64,000 bases of DNA, from assembly GCF_900129275.1 (NCBI RefSeq), contig NZ_FQUX01000002.1, positions 127,795 through 191,794 on the forward strand. The letters run 5' to 3'. The position numbers and the translations under genes are program-made. Each line of letters starts with the position of its first letter. Within the stretch, counting starts at the first letter, position 1. Positions 27,344 to 34,352 of the stretch are shown here, piece after piece. Source of the DNA: Arenibacter palladensis (GTDB lineage: Bacteria > Bacteroidota > Bacteroidia > Flavobacteriales > Flavobacteriaceae). Under the pieces are notes generated by a model. The model did no database searches. It saw nothing but the letters and a program-made list of their open reading frames with translations, and was not told where the DNA came from.

Positions 27344-28675
27344 ATGATGAAGAAAAAAGTCGCTTTCTATACTTTGGGTTGCAAGCTCAATTTCTCAGAA
27401 ACTTCAACCATAGCTAGAGATTTGGTAGAGGAAGGCTTTGAGCGTGTTGATTTTTCCGAAAATGCGGATATGTATGTCATCAATACCTGTTCCGTTACGG
27501 AAAATGCAGATAAGCGATTTAAATCGATCGTTAAGCAAGCACAAAAAAGCAATCCGAATGCCTTTGTTGCGGCCATAGGGTGTTATGCACAGCTTAAACC
27601 GGAAGAATTGGCAGCGGTAGACGGAGTTGATCTTGTTCTGGGAGCCACTGAAAAATTTAAGATTGCAGATTATGTCAATGATCTTTCCAAAAACGATTTT
27701 GGTCAGGTACATTCCTGCGAAATAGAAGAGGCCGACTTTTATGTGGGAAGTTATGCCATTGGCGATCGCACTAGGGCATTTTTAAAAGTACAGGATGGCT
27801 GTGACTATAAATGCACCTATTGCACCATTCCTTTGGCCAGAGGGATATCAAGAAGTGACACCCTGGAGAATGTTCTAAAAAATGCAGCCGAAATCTCATC
27901 CAAGGGCATCAAGGAAATTGTGCTTACCGGCGTTAATATCGGCGATTACGGAAAAGGGGAATTTGGCAATAAAAAACATGAACATACCTTTTTGGATCTG
28001 GTAAAAGCATTGGATAAGGTAGAGGGGATACACCGTTTACGAATTTCATCCATTGAACCCAATTTATTAAAAAACGAAACTATAGATTTTGTGGCACAAA
28101 GCAATTCCTTTGTACCGCACTTCCATATTCCCTTACAAAGCGGAAGCGATGCCATTTTAAAATTGATGAGTAGAAGATACCTGACCAATTTGTATGTGGA
28201 TCGGGTTAAAAGAATAAGGGAAGTTATGCCAGACGCCTGTATAGGGGTCGATGTTATAGTTGGATTTCCCGGGGAAACCGAAGAACATTTTTTGGAAACT
28301 TATAATTTCCTGAATGAACTGGATATCTCCTATCTGCATGTATTTACATATTCGGAAAGGGATAATACCAAGGCAACGGAATTATCTGGAGTGGTTCCAA
28401 AAAAAGTTAGGAACAAAAGAAGTAAAATGTTGAGGGGGCTTTCCGTAAAAAAGAGAAGGGCTTTTTATGAAAGCCAATTGGGGTCTACCAGAACAGTCTT
28501 GTACGAAGCCGAAAACAAGGAGGGCTATATCCACGGATTTACCGAGAATTACGTAAAAGTAAAAACACCATGGAACCCTGACTTAGTGAACACCTTGCAC
28601 GATATAAAACTTACGGAAATTGATGATGATGGTATGGTAAGGGGCGTCGAGGTTGGTAGCATGGTAACCCCCTAG
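27344..28675 (+). CDS. mtaB: tRNA t6A37 methylthiotransferase MtaB
   Basis: Radical-SAM enzyme of 443 residues that converts t6A37 of tRNA to ms2t6A. The N-terminal UPF0004 domain has the Cys ligands of the auxiliary cluster (TLGCKLN, INTCSVTE, IGCYAQ). The radical SAM CxxxCxxC is at C153, C157 and C160 (DGCDYKCTYCTIP). A C-terminal TRAM-like domain closes the protein. MiaB and RimO share the layout, but TLGCKLN and the ARGISRSD stretch fit MtaB. It starts at a tandem ATG ATG; either Met could be used. Confidence 0.94.
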   Translation: MMKKKVAFYTLGCKLNFSETSTIARDLVEEGFERVDFSENADMYVINTCSVTENADKRFKSIVKQAQKSNPNAFVAAIGCYAQLKPEELAAVDGVDLVLGATEKFKIADYVNDLSKNDFGQVHSCEIEEADFYVGSYAIGDRTRAFLKVQDGCDYKCTYCTIPLARGISRSDTLENVLKNAAEISSKGIKEIVLTGVNIGDYGKGEFGNKKHEHTFLDLVKALDKVEGIHRLRISSIEPNLLKNETIDFVAQSNSFVPHFHIPLQSGSDAILKLMSRRYLTNLYVDRVKRIREVMPDACIGVDVIVGFPGETEEHFLETYNFLNELDISYLHVFTYSERDNTKATELSGVVPKKVRNKRSKMLRGLSVKKRRAFYESQLGSTRTVLYEAENKEGYIHGFTENYVKVKTPWNPDLVNTLHDIKLTEIDDDGMVRGVEVGSMVTP

Positions 28676-28740
28676 ATATACAATGAATCACCCCCATTGA
28701 CAAAGTCAATTAGGTATATGGAAAATAAGTAAAACAAAAA

Positions 28741-28770
28741 AAACCTCTCGTAATGGAGAGGTTTTTTTTT
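28741..28770. terminator. Bidirectional terminator between mtaB and small GNAT gene
   Basis: CCTCTC (28744-28749) pairs with GAGAGG (28756-28761), extended by A/T pairs, with an A run upstream and a T run downstream. It serves both convergent genes. Confidence 0.9.
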
Positions 28771-28778
28771 GCTTATCA

Positions 28779-29072
28779 CTATATTCTTATACCTACAGGA
28801 AGCATTTCTTTGTATTGTCGATTCTTTCTCAAGAAACCAGCAATTTGAGGGCTGGTAGGCACCACTCTTAAATTTTGTTCTTGGATATGGCTCAATACAC
28901 TTTTAATGAACTCTTCTTTAAAACCTTCCTTAGTTATTTCCTCAGGAATAACAAGTTTTGTTAAAAAAACTTTGCGCTCTTGGGAAGAATACTCAATTTT
29001 AGCCAAGTGGCCGTCAACCCTGGCTTCAAATTGTCTCAAGAAACCATTGTCCTTAATTTCTACTTCATTCAT
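28779..29072 (-). CDS. Small GNAT-like N-acetyltransferase (YjdJ/COG2388 type)
   Basis: Protein of 97 residues belonging to the minimal GNAT fold. It has the strand pair GHLAKIEYSSQERKV and LTKLVIPEE, a shortened CoA-binding turn, and the typical ending VVPTSPQIAGFLRKNRQYKEML. Such proteins bind acetyl-CoA but their acceptor is unknown. It is monocistronic, and about 150 bases separate its start from the alpha/beta hydrolase start on the other strand. Confidence 0.82.
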   Translation of the reverse strand: MNEVEIKDNGFLRQFEARVDGHLAKIEYSSQERKVFLTKLVIPEEITKEGFKEEFIKSVLSHIQEQNLRVVPTSPQIAGFLRKNRQYKEMLPVGIRI

Positions 29073-29222
29073 ATAGTTTGATTTTAAATAATGACTAATT
29101 TTGGATCATAACGTTCTCAAATTACAATCTAGGCTCATAAACTAAATAAACACATAAGCAGGGACGAAAAAGCCAAGAAAACAAAGTTAGTGAAAAAATA
29201 GTTATTATCCTATTAAAATAGT

Positions 29223-29900
29223 ATGCTAGAAAACCAGACGGTCCAAAATAAAAAACATGTTTATTTCATGCCCGGTATGGCAGCCAACCCCTCCATTTTT
29301 GACAATATAGACCTACCCCCGGAAACTTTCGAAAAACATTTCTTGGATTGGTCAGTTCCCGATAAGGATATTAGTCTGGAGGACTATGCCCTAATTATGT
29401 CCAGGCGCATCAAACACGTGGATGCCGTCCTTATCGGGGTCTCCTTCGGTGGTATTCTGGTCCAGGAGATAGCAAAACACATTAAAGTAGCAAAGGTCAT
29501 TATAATTTCGAGTGTCAAAAGCAAATCGGAACTGCCCAAAAGAATGATTTTTGCGAGATATACCAAAGCCCATAAACTATTGCCTACGGGCCTTGTAAAC
29601 AATATGGAGTTATTGGCAAAATATGCCTTTGGTGAAACCATTCCTAAGCGTCTGGCCCTTTACGAACAGTATTTATCCGTCCGTGATAAATATTATATCG
29701 ATTGGTCCATAGATGCTATAGTAAACTGGAAACAAACGCAATACCAAGAAAATATTATTCATATCCATGGCGAAAATGACCCGGTCTTTCCCATAGGCCA
29801 CATAAAAAATTGCATTACGGTAAAAAATGGGACCCATACCATGATTATTCACAGGTCAAAATGGTTTAATGAACACTTACCCACAATTATTTTGCAATAA
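29223..29900 (+). CDS. Alpha/beta hydrolase
   Basis: Cytoplasmic alpha/beta hydrolase of 225 residues. The nucleophile elbow GVSFGG puts the catalytic Ser near residue 74, IHGENDPVFP supplies a plausible Asp, and NGTHTMIIH the His. FMPGMAANPSIF near the N-terminus may form the oxyanion loop. No signal peptide is visible. Substrate unknown; esterase or thioesterase are both possible. Confidence 0.82.
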   Translation: MLENQTVQNKKHVYFMPGMAANPSIFDNIDLPPETFEKHFLDWSVPDKDISLEDYALIMSRRIKHVDAVLIGVSFGGILVQEIAKHIKVAKVIIISSVKSKSELPKRMIFARYTKAHKLLPTGLVNNMELLAKYAFGETIPKRLALYEQYLSVRDKYYIDWSIDAIVNWKQTQYQENIIHIHGENDPVFPIGHIKNCITVKNGTHTMIIHRSKWFNEHLPTIILQ

Positions 29901-29923
29901 GGCAGTTCTATTTAATATATTTG
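29891..29923 (+). promoter_or_regulatory. Predicted promoter of the transglycosylase-cls operon
   Basis: TTTG at 29891-29894 and TATATTTG at 29916-29923, 21 nt apart, resemble the Bacteroidetes consensus. The -33 element overlaps the end of the hydrolase gene. Confidence 0.55.
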
Positions 29924-30025
29924 ATGTAGAAATAGGTTCATGGCACGGGTTACCCTGATGGAAATGCTGCGCACCAATGTAGTAAGACACATAATAAAAT
30001 AAGGAATTTTAAAAAATTTGAACAG

Positions 30026-30982
30026 ATGAAGGTTATAAAGAATATTTTAATGATTTTGGGAGTTTTTTTTGTAGGAAGCACCTTAATATTTGCCGTGCAA
30101 AATCAGTACAAGGAAACGGCCATGCTGGTCGAGGAGTCTCAGCCCAAAACCAATGATGGAGAGGAAACCGGCTATCGTATAACCGCAATTGAGATACCGG
30201 ACGATTTAAACTTCTCAGGGGAACCGGTTCCTTTTGACGATCCAGAGATCATGGAACGTGTAGACCGTGAGTTTTTAGTAAATACGTATTGGCAATCCAA
30301 TGCTCTTTTACTTATGAAAAGAGCCAATAAATTCTTTCCGATTATAGAGCCTATCTTGGCGAAAAATGGAATTCCGGACGACTTTAAATACTTGGCCTTG
30401 GCGGAAAGTGGGCTTCAAAACGTGGTTTCTCCGGCAGGAGCTACTGGCTTTTGGCAGATAATGAGTGCTACAGGAAAAGAATACGGTCTGGAAATTAACA
30501 GTAATGTTGATGAAAGGTACCATATTGAGAAATCGACCGAAGTGGCTTGTAGATACCTAAAAAAGTCCAAGGAAAAGTTTGGTAGTTGGACCTTGGCTGC
30601 AGCTGCATACAATGCCGGAGCAGGAGGAATCCAGAAGTATATGGGGATTCAGAAAGCGGACGGCTACTATGATCTTCTGTTGGGTGAAGAAACAGGTCGT
30701 TATGTCTTTAGAATTTTAGCCATTAAAGAAATACTATCCAATCCTGAGAAGTACGGATTTCATCTGGAAAAAGAGGATATGTATACAGCAGTTCCAACCT
30801 TTAATGTTGAAATCACCGAACCAGTGAGCAATTTTGCCGATTTCGCAAAACAGTATGAAATCAACTACAAAATTTTAAAGAGACACAACCCTTGGTTGAG
30901 GGAGGCACATTTAAATAATTCTTCCAAAAAGAAATATACTATAGAAATCCCGAATAAGGGATACTACAAGATTTCCAAATAA
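30026..30982 (+). CDS. Lytic transglycosylase with single LysM-like domain (MltD-like)
   Basis: Periplasmic or membrane-anchored peptidoglycan lytic transglycosylase of 318 residues. A hydrophobic N-terminal segment (about 6-24) acts as signal or anchor. The SLT domain (about 95-240) has the catalytic Glu in ALAESGLQN, followed by GFWQIM and AAAYNAGAGG, all family hallmarks. A C-terminal LysM-like segment (NFADFAKQYEINYKILKRHN) would bind glycan. Its stop overlaps the next start as TAATG, so it is coupled to cardiolipin synthase. Confidence 0.9.
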   Translation: MKVIKNILMILGVFFVGSTLIFAVQNQYKETAMLVEESQPKTNDGEETGYRITAIEIPDDLNFSGEPVPFDDPEIMERVDREFLVNTYWQSNALLLMKRANKFFPIIEPILAKNGIPDDFKYLALAESGLQNVVSPAGATGFWQIMSATGKEYGLEINSNVDERYHIEKSTEVACRYLKKSKEKFGSWTLAAAAYNAGAGGIQKYMGIQKADGYYDLLLGEETGRYVFRILAIKEILSNPEKYGFHLEKEDMYTAVPTFNVEITEPVSNFADFAKQYEINYKILKRHNPWLREAHLNNSSKKKYTIEIPNKGYYKISK

Positions 30983-32445
30983 TGCTTCCTTTCCTAAAAG
31001 ATAATATTTGGTCAGTACTTTTAGGAATAAATTATTTATTGGTAATCATATTTTCGGTCTTAATCGTTCTTAAAAATAGGAATCCGGTTAAGACCTTATC
31101 TTATATATTTGTTTTGGCAACATTGCCCTTTATTGGGTTACTGGTCTATTATTTATTTGGCCAGGATTATAGAAAGGACAAGATTTTTGAAAAAAAATAC
31201 GTCGAAGATAACGACCGATTAAAAAAATGGCGCAATAGCTTCAACCTCAACCGCTCGGAAAGGGAAGATTTAAAAGAATTTTTAGGAGAAGGCATTTTTA
31301 AGATCTACCGCTTAATGCGGAATAACGAAAGTGCCGTGCTCACCTTTGATAACGAGGTTGACATTCTGATCAACGGGGAGGAAAAGTTTAAATATTTGAG
31401 GGAAGACCTAGAAAATGCCAAACACCACATTCATCTGGAGTATTTTGTGCTGTTCGATAAAGGTTTGGGAAGTGAAATCATTGATATTCTCTGCAAAAAA
31501 GCCCAGGAAGGTATAAGTGTGAGACTTATTTATGATGATGTAGGAAGCAATATTTCGAATATATACAAAAGGAAACTTTCAGACAATGGCGTGAAACATT
31601 TTCCGTTTATGCCTGTTTTGTTCTCCAATTCTACCAGCAAACTCAATTATAGGGACCATAGGAAAATAGTGGTCATAGATGGGGACATTGGGTATGTTGG
31701 AGGTATTAACCTAGATCAGAAATATGACAATACCTTTAATAACGAAAGGTACTGGAGAGATACCCATTTACGCATTAGGGGAGGAGCTGTAGGTGCCCTT
31801 CAGTCCTCATTTGTTTTAAGTTGGAATTTTGCCGCCAAGGATACAATGGAAATCGAAAAAATTCTACTACCCAAACAAAAGTCCACTCCCCAAAAACCCG
31901 TAGCCGTCCAAATAGCCGCAAGTGGTCCCGACAGTGATTGGGCCAATATAATGGAAGCCATGTTTTGCGCCATCAATTCGGCCCACGAATGTATATTGAT
32001 CACAACACCTTATTTTATGCCTAATACAGCAATTCTTACGGCATTGACGACTGCTGCCAGAAGTGGGGTGGAGGTAAAGATAATAGTGCCTTATGAATCG
32101 GATTCAGTGGTGGCACAGTACGCCACCGATTCTTATATTGAGGAATGCCTAAATTCCGGGATCTCCATACATCGCTACAAAAAGGGGTTTATACATGCCA
32201 AGACCTTGGTAATAGATGATATGTTCTCCAGCATTGGAACAGCTAACATGGATTACAGGAGTTTCTCCATGAATTTTGAAATAAACGCTTTGCTATATAA
32301 TAAGGACATCAATCAACAAATGCGAAAACAATTCCATTTAGACCTTCAGGACTGCGAAGAAGTTACCTTGGAGCGTTGGAAAAACAGAAATATAGCTAGA
32401 AGGCTAAAGGAGTCCTTTAGCCGACTTTTCGCTCCTTTGCTTTAG
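30982..32445 (+). CDS. cls: Cardiolipin synthase (phospholipase D family)
   Basis: Inner-membrane enzyme joining two phosphatidylglycerols into cardiolipin. Two N-terminal helices (about 8-28 and 38-58) precede two PLD domains with HKD motifs at about residue 226 (DHRKIVVIDG) and 405 (HAKTLVIDD). The length of 487 residues is normal. It shares one base with the upstream transglycosylase stop, tying wall and membrane remodelling into one unit. Confidence 0.93.
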   Translation: MLPFLKDNIWSVLLGINYLLVIIFSVLIVLKNRNPVKTLSYIFVLATLPFIGLLVYYLFGQDYRKDKIFEKKYVEDNDRLKKWRNSFNLNRSEREDLKEFLGEGIFKIYRLMRNNESAVLTFDNEVDILINGEEKFKYLREDLENAKHHIHLEYFVLFDKGLGSEIIDILCKKAQEGISVRLIYDDVGSNISNIYKRKLSDNGVKHFPFMPVLFSNSTSKLNYRDHRKIVVIDGDIGYVGGINLDQKYDNTFNNERYWRDTHLRIRGGAVGALQSSFVLSWNFAAKDTMEIEKILLPKQKSTPQKPVAVQIAASGPDSDWANIMEAMFCAINSAHECILITTPYFMPNTAILTALTTAARSGVEVKIIVPYESDSVVAQYATDSYIEECLNSGISIHRYKKGFIHAKTLVIDDMFSSIGTANMDYRSFSMNFEINALLYNKDINQQMRKQFHLDLQDCEEVTLERWKNRNIARRLKESFSRLFAPLL

Positions 32446-32481
32446 ATGCAAGGGTCCACCAAGAGTTAAATGGGACTATAG

Positions 32482-32997
32482 CTAGATTTTCTTCAATTGC
32501 TGCTGCATCATCTTGATCTGTTCGGCAAGCATATTTTGTTTGTCCAGCTTTTTGGCTTCGTTCAATAGCGTGGTAGCCTCCCTTTTTCTACGTTTTTGCA
32601 TGGCAATACCAGCCAGGCTCAATTTGGCCATTGCCACGTCATAATCCATGTTTAGACCAAATTTCAATGCCTTTTTAAAGTATTTTTCGGCCTGGGTAAG
32701 GTTGGTCTGTGAGAAAATGATGCCATTAAGGTAATTATAATACCCATTTTGCTTTTTGGTAAGGGCGGTATCCGGATTTTTAATTTTATCGAGCCATTTT
32801 TTCGTGCCCGCCAAATCTTGCTTTCTCATTCTTAGAAATGCCAATAAAATAATCTCATTCCTGTAATAGAGGAATACAAAAATAGAGGAAAGGAGAATTA
32901 AAGAAATCCCATTGCCAATATTGCCTTCTACAAATTGATATACCGCATAAGCAATTATTAACGCAGCTATAACTAGTTTTAAATTTTTATTGAACAT
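32482..32997 (-). CDS. DUF2892-like membrane protein with TPR-like tail
   Basis: Protein of 171 residues: two membrane helices (about 6-22 and 30-48) in an arrangement like DUF2892 (YQFVEGNIGNGISLILLSSIF), then a cytoplasmic helical tail. The tail resembles two TPR units (YYNYLNGIIFSQTNLTQAEKYFKKAL and DVAMAKLSLAGIAMQ, both read as helix pairs). Function unknown. It starts one base from the stop codon of the upstream DUF6263 gene, so the two form a unit. Confidence 0.78.
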   Translation of the reverse strand: MFNKNLKLVIAALIIAYAVYQFVEGNIGNGISLILLSSIFVFLYYRNEIILLAFLRMRKQDLAGTKKWLDKIKNPDTALTKKQNGYYNYLNGIIFSQTNLTQAEKYFKKALKFGLNMDYDVAMAKLSLAGIAMQKRRKREATTLLNEAKKLDKQNMLAEQIKMMQQQLKKI

Positions 32998-32998
32998 A

Positions 32999-33883
32999 TT
33001 ACTTATTAATTAATTCGTACGTAATTTTAGATTTAATAGTGGTCGGTATTTCCTCTCCGCCCATTTGTTTCATTGTGGATATTCCAGTACTCAAACCCTC
33101 TACCAGCATATGCTTAATAAAACCTGTATTGGTATCTGCCGTCAAGGTTGTGGTTTGCGTCCCGCTGAGTTTCATAATGGTATTGGTATCCGTTACGTCC
33201 ATCAACACCGTGGCCTTTCCGCTAATCTTTGCCTTGTCTTCAACAATACTCTTAAGGGTCCAAATATTCTTGGTCTTTAATTTACCGTTGTAGGTATTCT
33301 CCCATTTGTCATTTATATTGACTTTTTTATCCGGATAAATGAATGTCATTTGCTTATAACTATTGGACAAAGCTTCCGATCCAAACTCGTTTTCCAAGGA
33401 TTTTTTCATCATATTGATGGAAAATTCATCTTCCAATCCTGAAGCCCTTGCCATTTTGGACACCAAACTATCCCCACCCTGGACCTTCAATATATTTCCG
33501 TTCTTTGCCAAAACCATTTTCACCGGATTGTTCAATATAGTATTGAAAATTTTGGATTGCATATCATCTTCCTTAATCTCCTTGGCCTTCACATTCATTA
33601 ATTCCCCTTGGATACTAGAGGTCATTTTTAGGTTTAAATCCTTAAATGTCAACGCAACTTCATATCCATTATTCAGCTCTCCAAGCACTTTAAATTCCAA
33701 TATACCGTCAATGTGATTTGTAATTTCATGGTTTGCACCATCCAATTCTTGAGTAATAATCTGCTCCGCATCTTGCTTCACCTTAAAAACATCTCCCTTT
33801 TTTAATTGATATTGCAATGTGGTCTGTGCGTTAACACCCGTATTGCATAGGATGCAAACCATTAAAAAAATAAAGCGCTTCAT
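32999..33883 (-). CDS. Secreted DUF6263 family protein
   Basis: Exported protein of 294 residues with a signal peptide ending GVNAQ. The mature part is beta-rich, with a conserved start (LQYQLKKGDVFKVKQDAEQ) and repeated amphipathic strands (GYEVALTFKDLNLKM, KAKISGKATVLMDV). I place it in DUF6263 from memory; the fold may bind a hydrophobic ligand or envelope partner, which is conjecture. It is the first gene of a two-gene unit, divergent from rpmH. Confidence 0.78.
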   Translation of the reverse strand: MKRFIFLMVCILCNTGVNAQTTLQYQLKKGDVFKVKQDAEQIITQELDGANHEITNHIDGILEFKVLGELNNGYEVALTFKDLNLKMTSSIQGELMNVKAKEIKEDDMQSKIFNTILNNPVKMVLAKNGNILKVQGGDSLVSKMARASGLEDEFSINMMKKSLENEFGSEALSNSYKQMTFIYPDKKVNINDKWENTYNGKLKTKNIWTLKSIVEDKAKISGKATVLMDVTDTNTIMKLSGTQTTTLTADTNTGFIKHMLVEGLSTGISTMKQMGGEEIPTTIKSKITYELINK

Positions 33884-33978
33884 GTTAAATTATCATACTG
33901 GTTAAGCCGTTGCAAAAGTAGTAAAATCCAGTGGGCCTTATAGTGGGCAATAACAAAAAAAATATTTTTTTAATTAGA

Positions 33979-34009
33979 TTTGCCAATGCAAAAACTCTTT
34001 GTATATTTG
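33979..34009 (+). promoter_or_regulatory. Predicted promoter of rpmH
   Basis: TTTG at 33979-33982, 19 nt, then TATATTTG at 34002-34009: a full match to the Bacteroidetes consensus. It leaves an untranslated leader of roughly 70-75 bases. Confidence 0.8.
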
Positions 34010-34089
34010 CAGCCGGATTTTGCTGTCGACGAAGCAAAATTTAAACATTGTCAATAAGAAATTTAAGGAGACTATAAAAATACGCTACG

Positions 34090-34251
34090 ATGAGCAAAAG
34101 AACATTTCAACCATCAAAAAGGAAGAGAAAAAACAAACATGGTTTTAGGGAACGTATGGCTACTGCCAATGGTAGGAAAGTTCTTGCTAGAAGAAGAGCT
34201 AAAGGAAGGAAGAAATTATCTGTATCCTCGGAGCTGAAGCACAAAAAATAA
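34090..34251 (+). CDS. rpmH: 50S ribosomal protein L34
   Basis: Basic 53-residue ribosomal protein, very strongly conserved ([34 protein letters not shown]). In many bacteria rpmH lies beside dnaA or rnpA; here it stands alone between DUF6263 and carB, which I regard as usual for Flavobacteriaceae. It has its own promoter and terminator. Confidence 0.97.
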   Translation: MSKRTFQPSKRKRKNKHGFRERMATANGRKVLARRRAKGRKKLSVSSELKHKK

Positions 34252-34277
34252 TGATAGAATTGTTTTTTTAAAATAAC

Positions 34278-34313
34278 AAGGTGTTACTTTTTCCGAAGTA
34301 GCACCTTTTTTTT
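34278..34313 (+). terminator. Terminator of rpmH
   Basis: AAGGTG-T-TAC (34278-34287) pairs with GTA-G-CACCTT (34298-34307), followed by a T run. It separates rpmH from carB. Confidence 0.85.
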
Positions 34314-34352
34314 GTCCAATTCCCTTTTTCATATATATAAATAACTAGTAAA

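Noticed and set aside
27304-27420. Short frame starting just before mtaB (MYKKPTASWLKKNN...)
   Set aside because: It runs out of frame into mtaB, has no known relative and ends without features. Probably the untranslated leader.
33016-33023. TACGTA core near the 3' end of the DUF6263 gene
   Set aside because: It lies in coding sequence with no partner box. Isolated TACGTA hexamers are expected about twenty times by chance in a window of this composition; only the clustered ones near the nitrite genes stand out.
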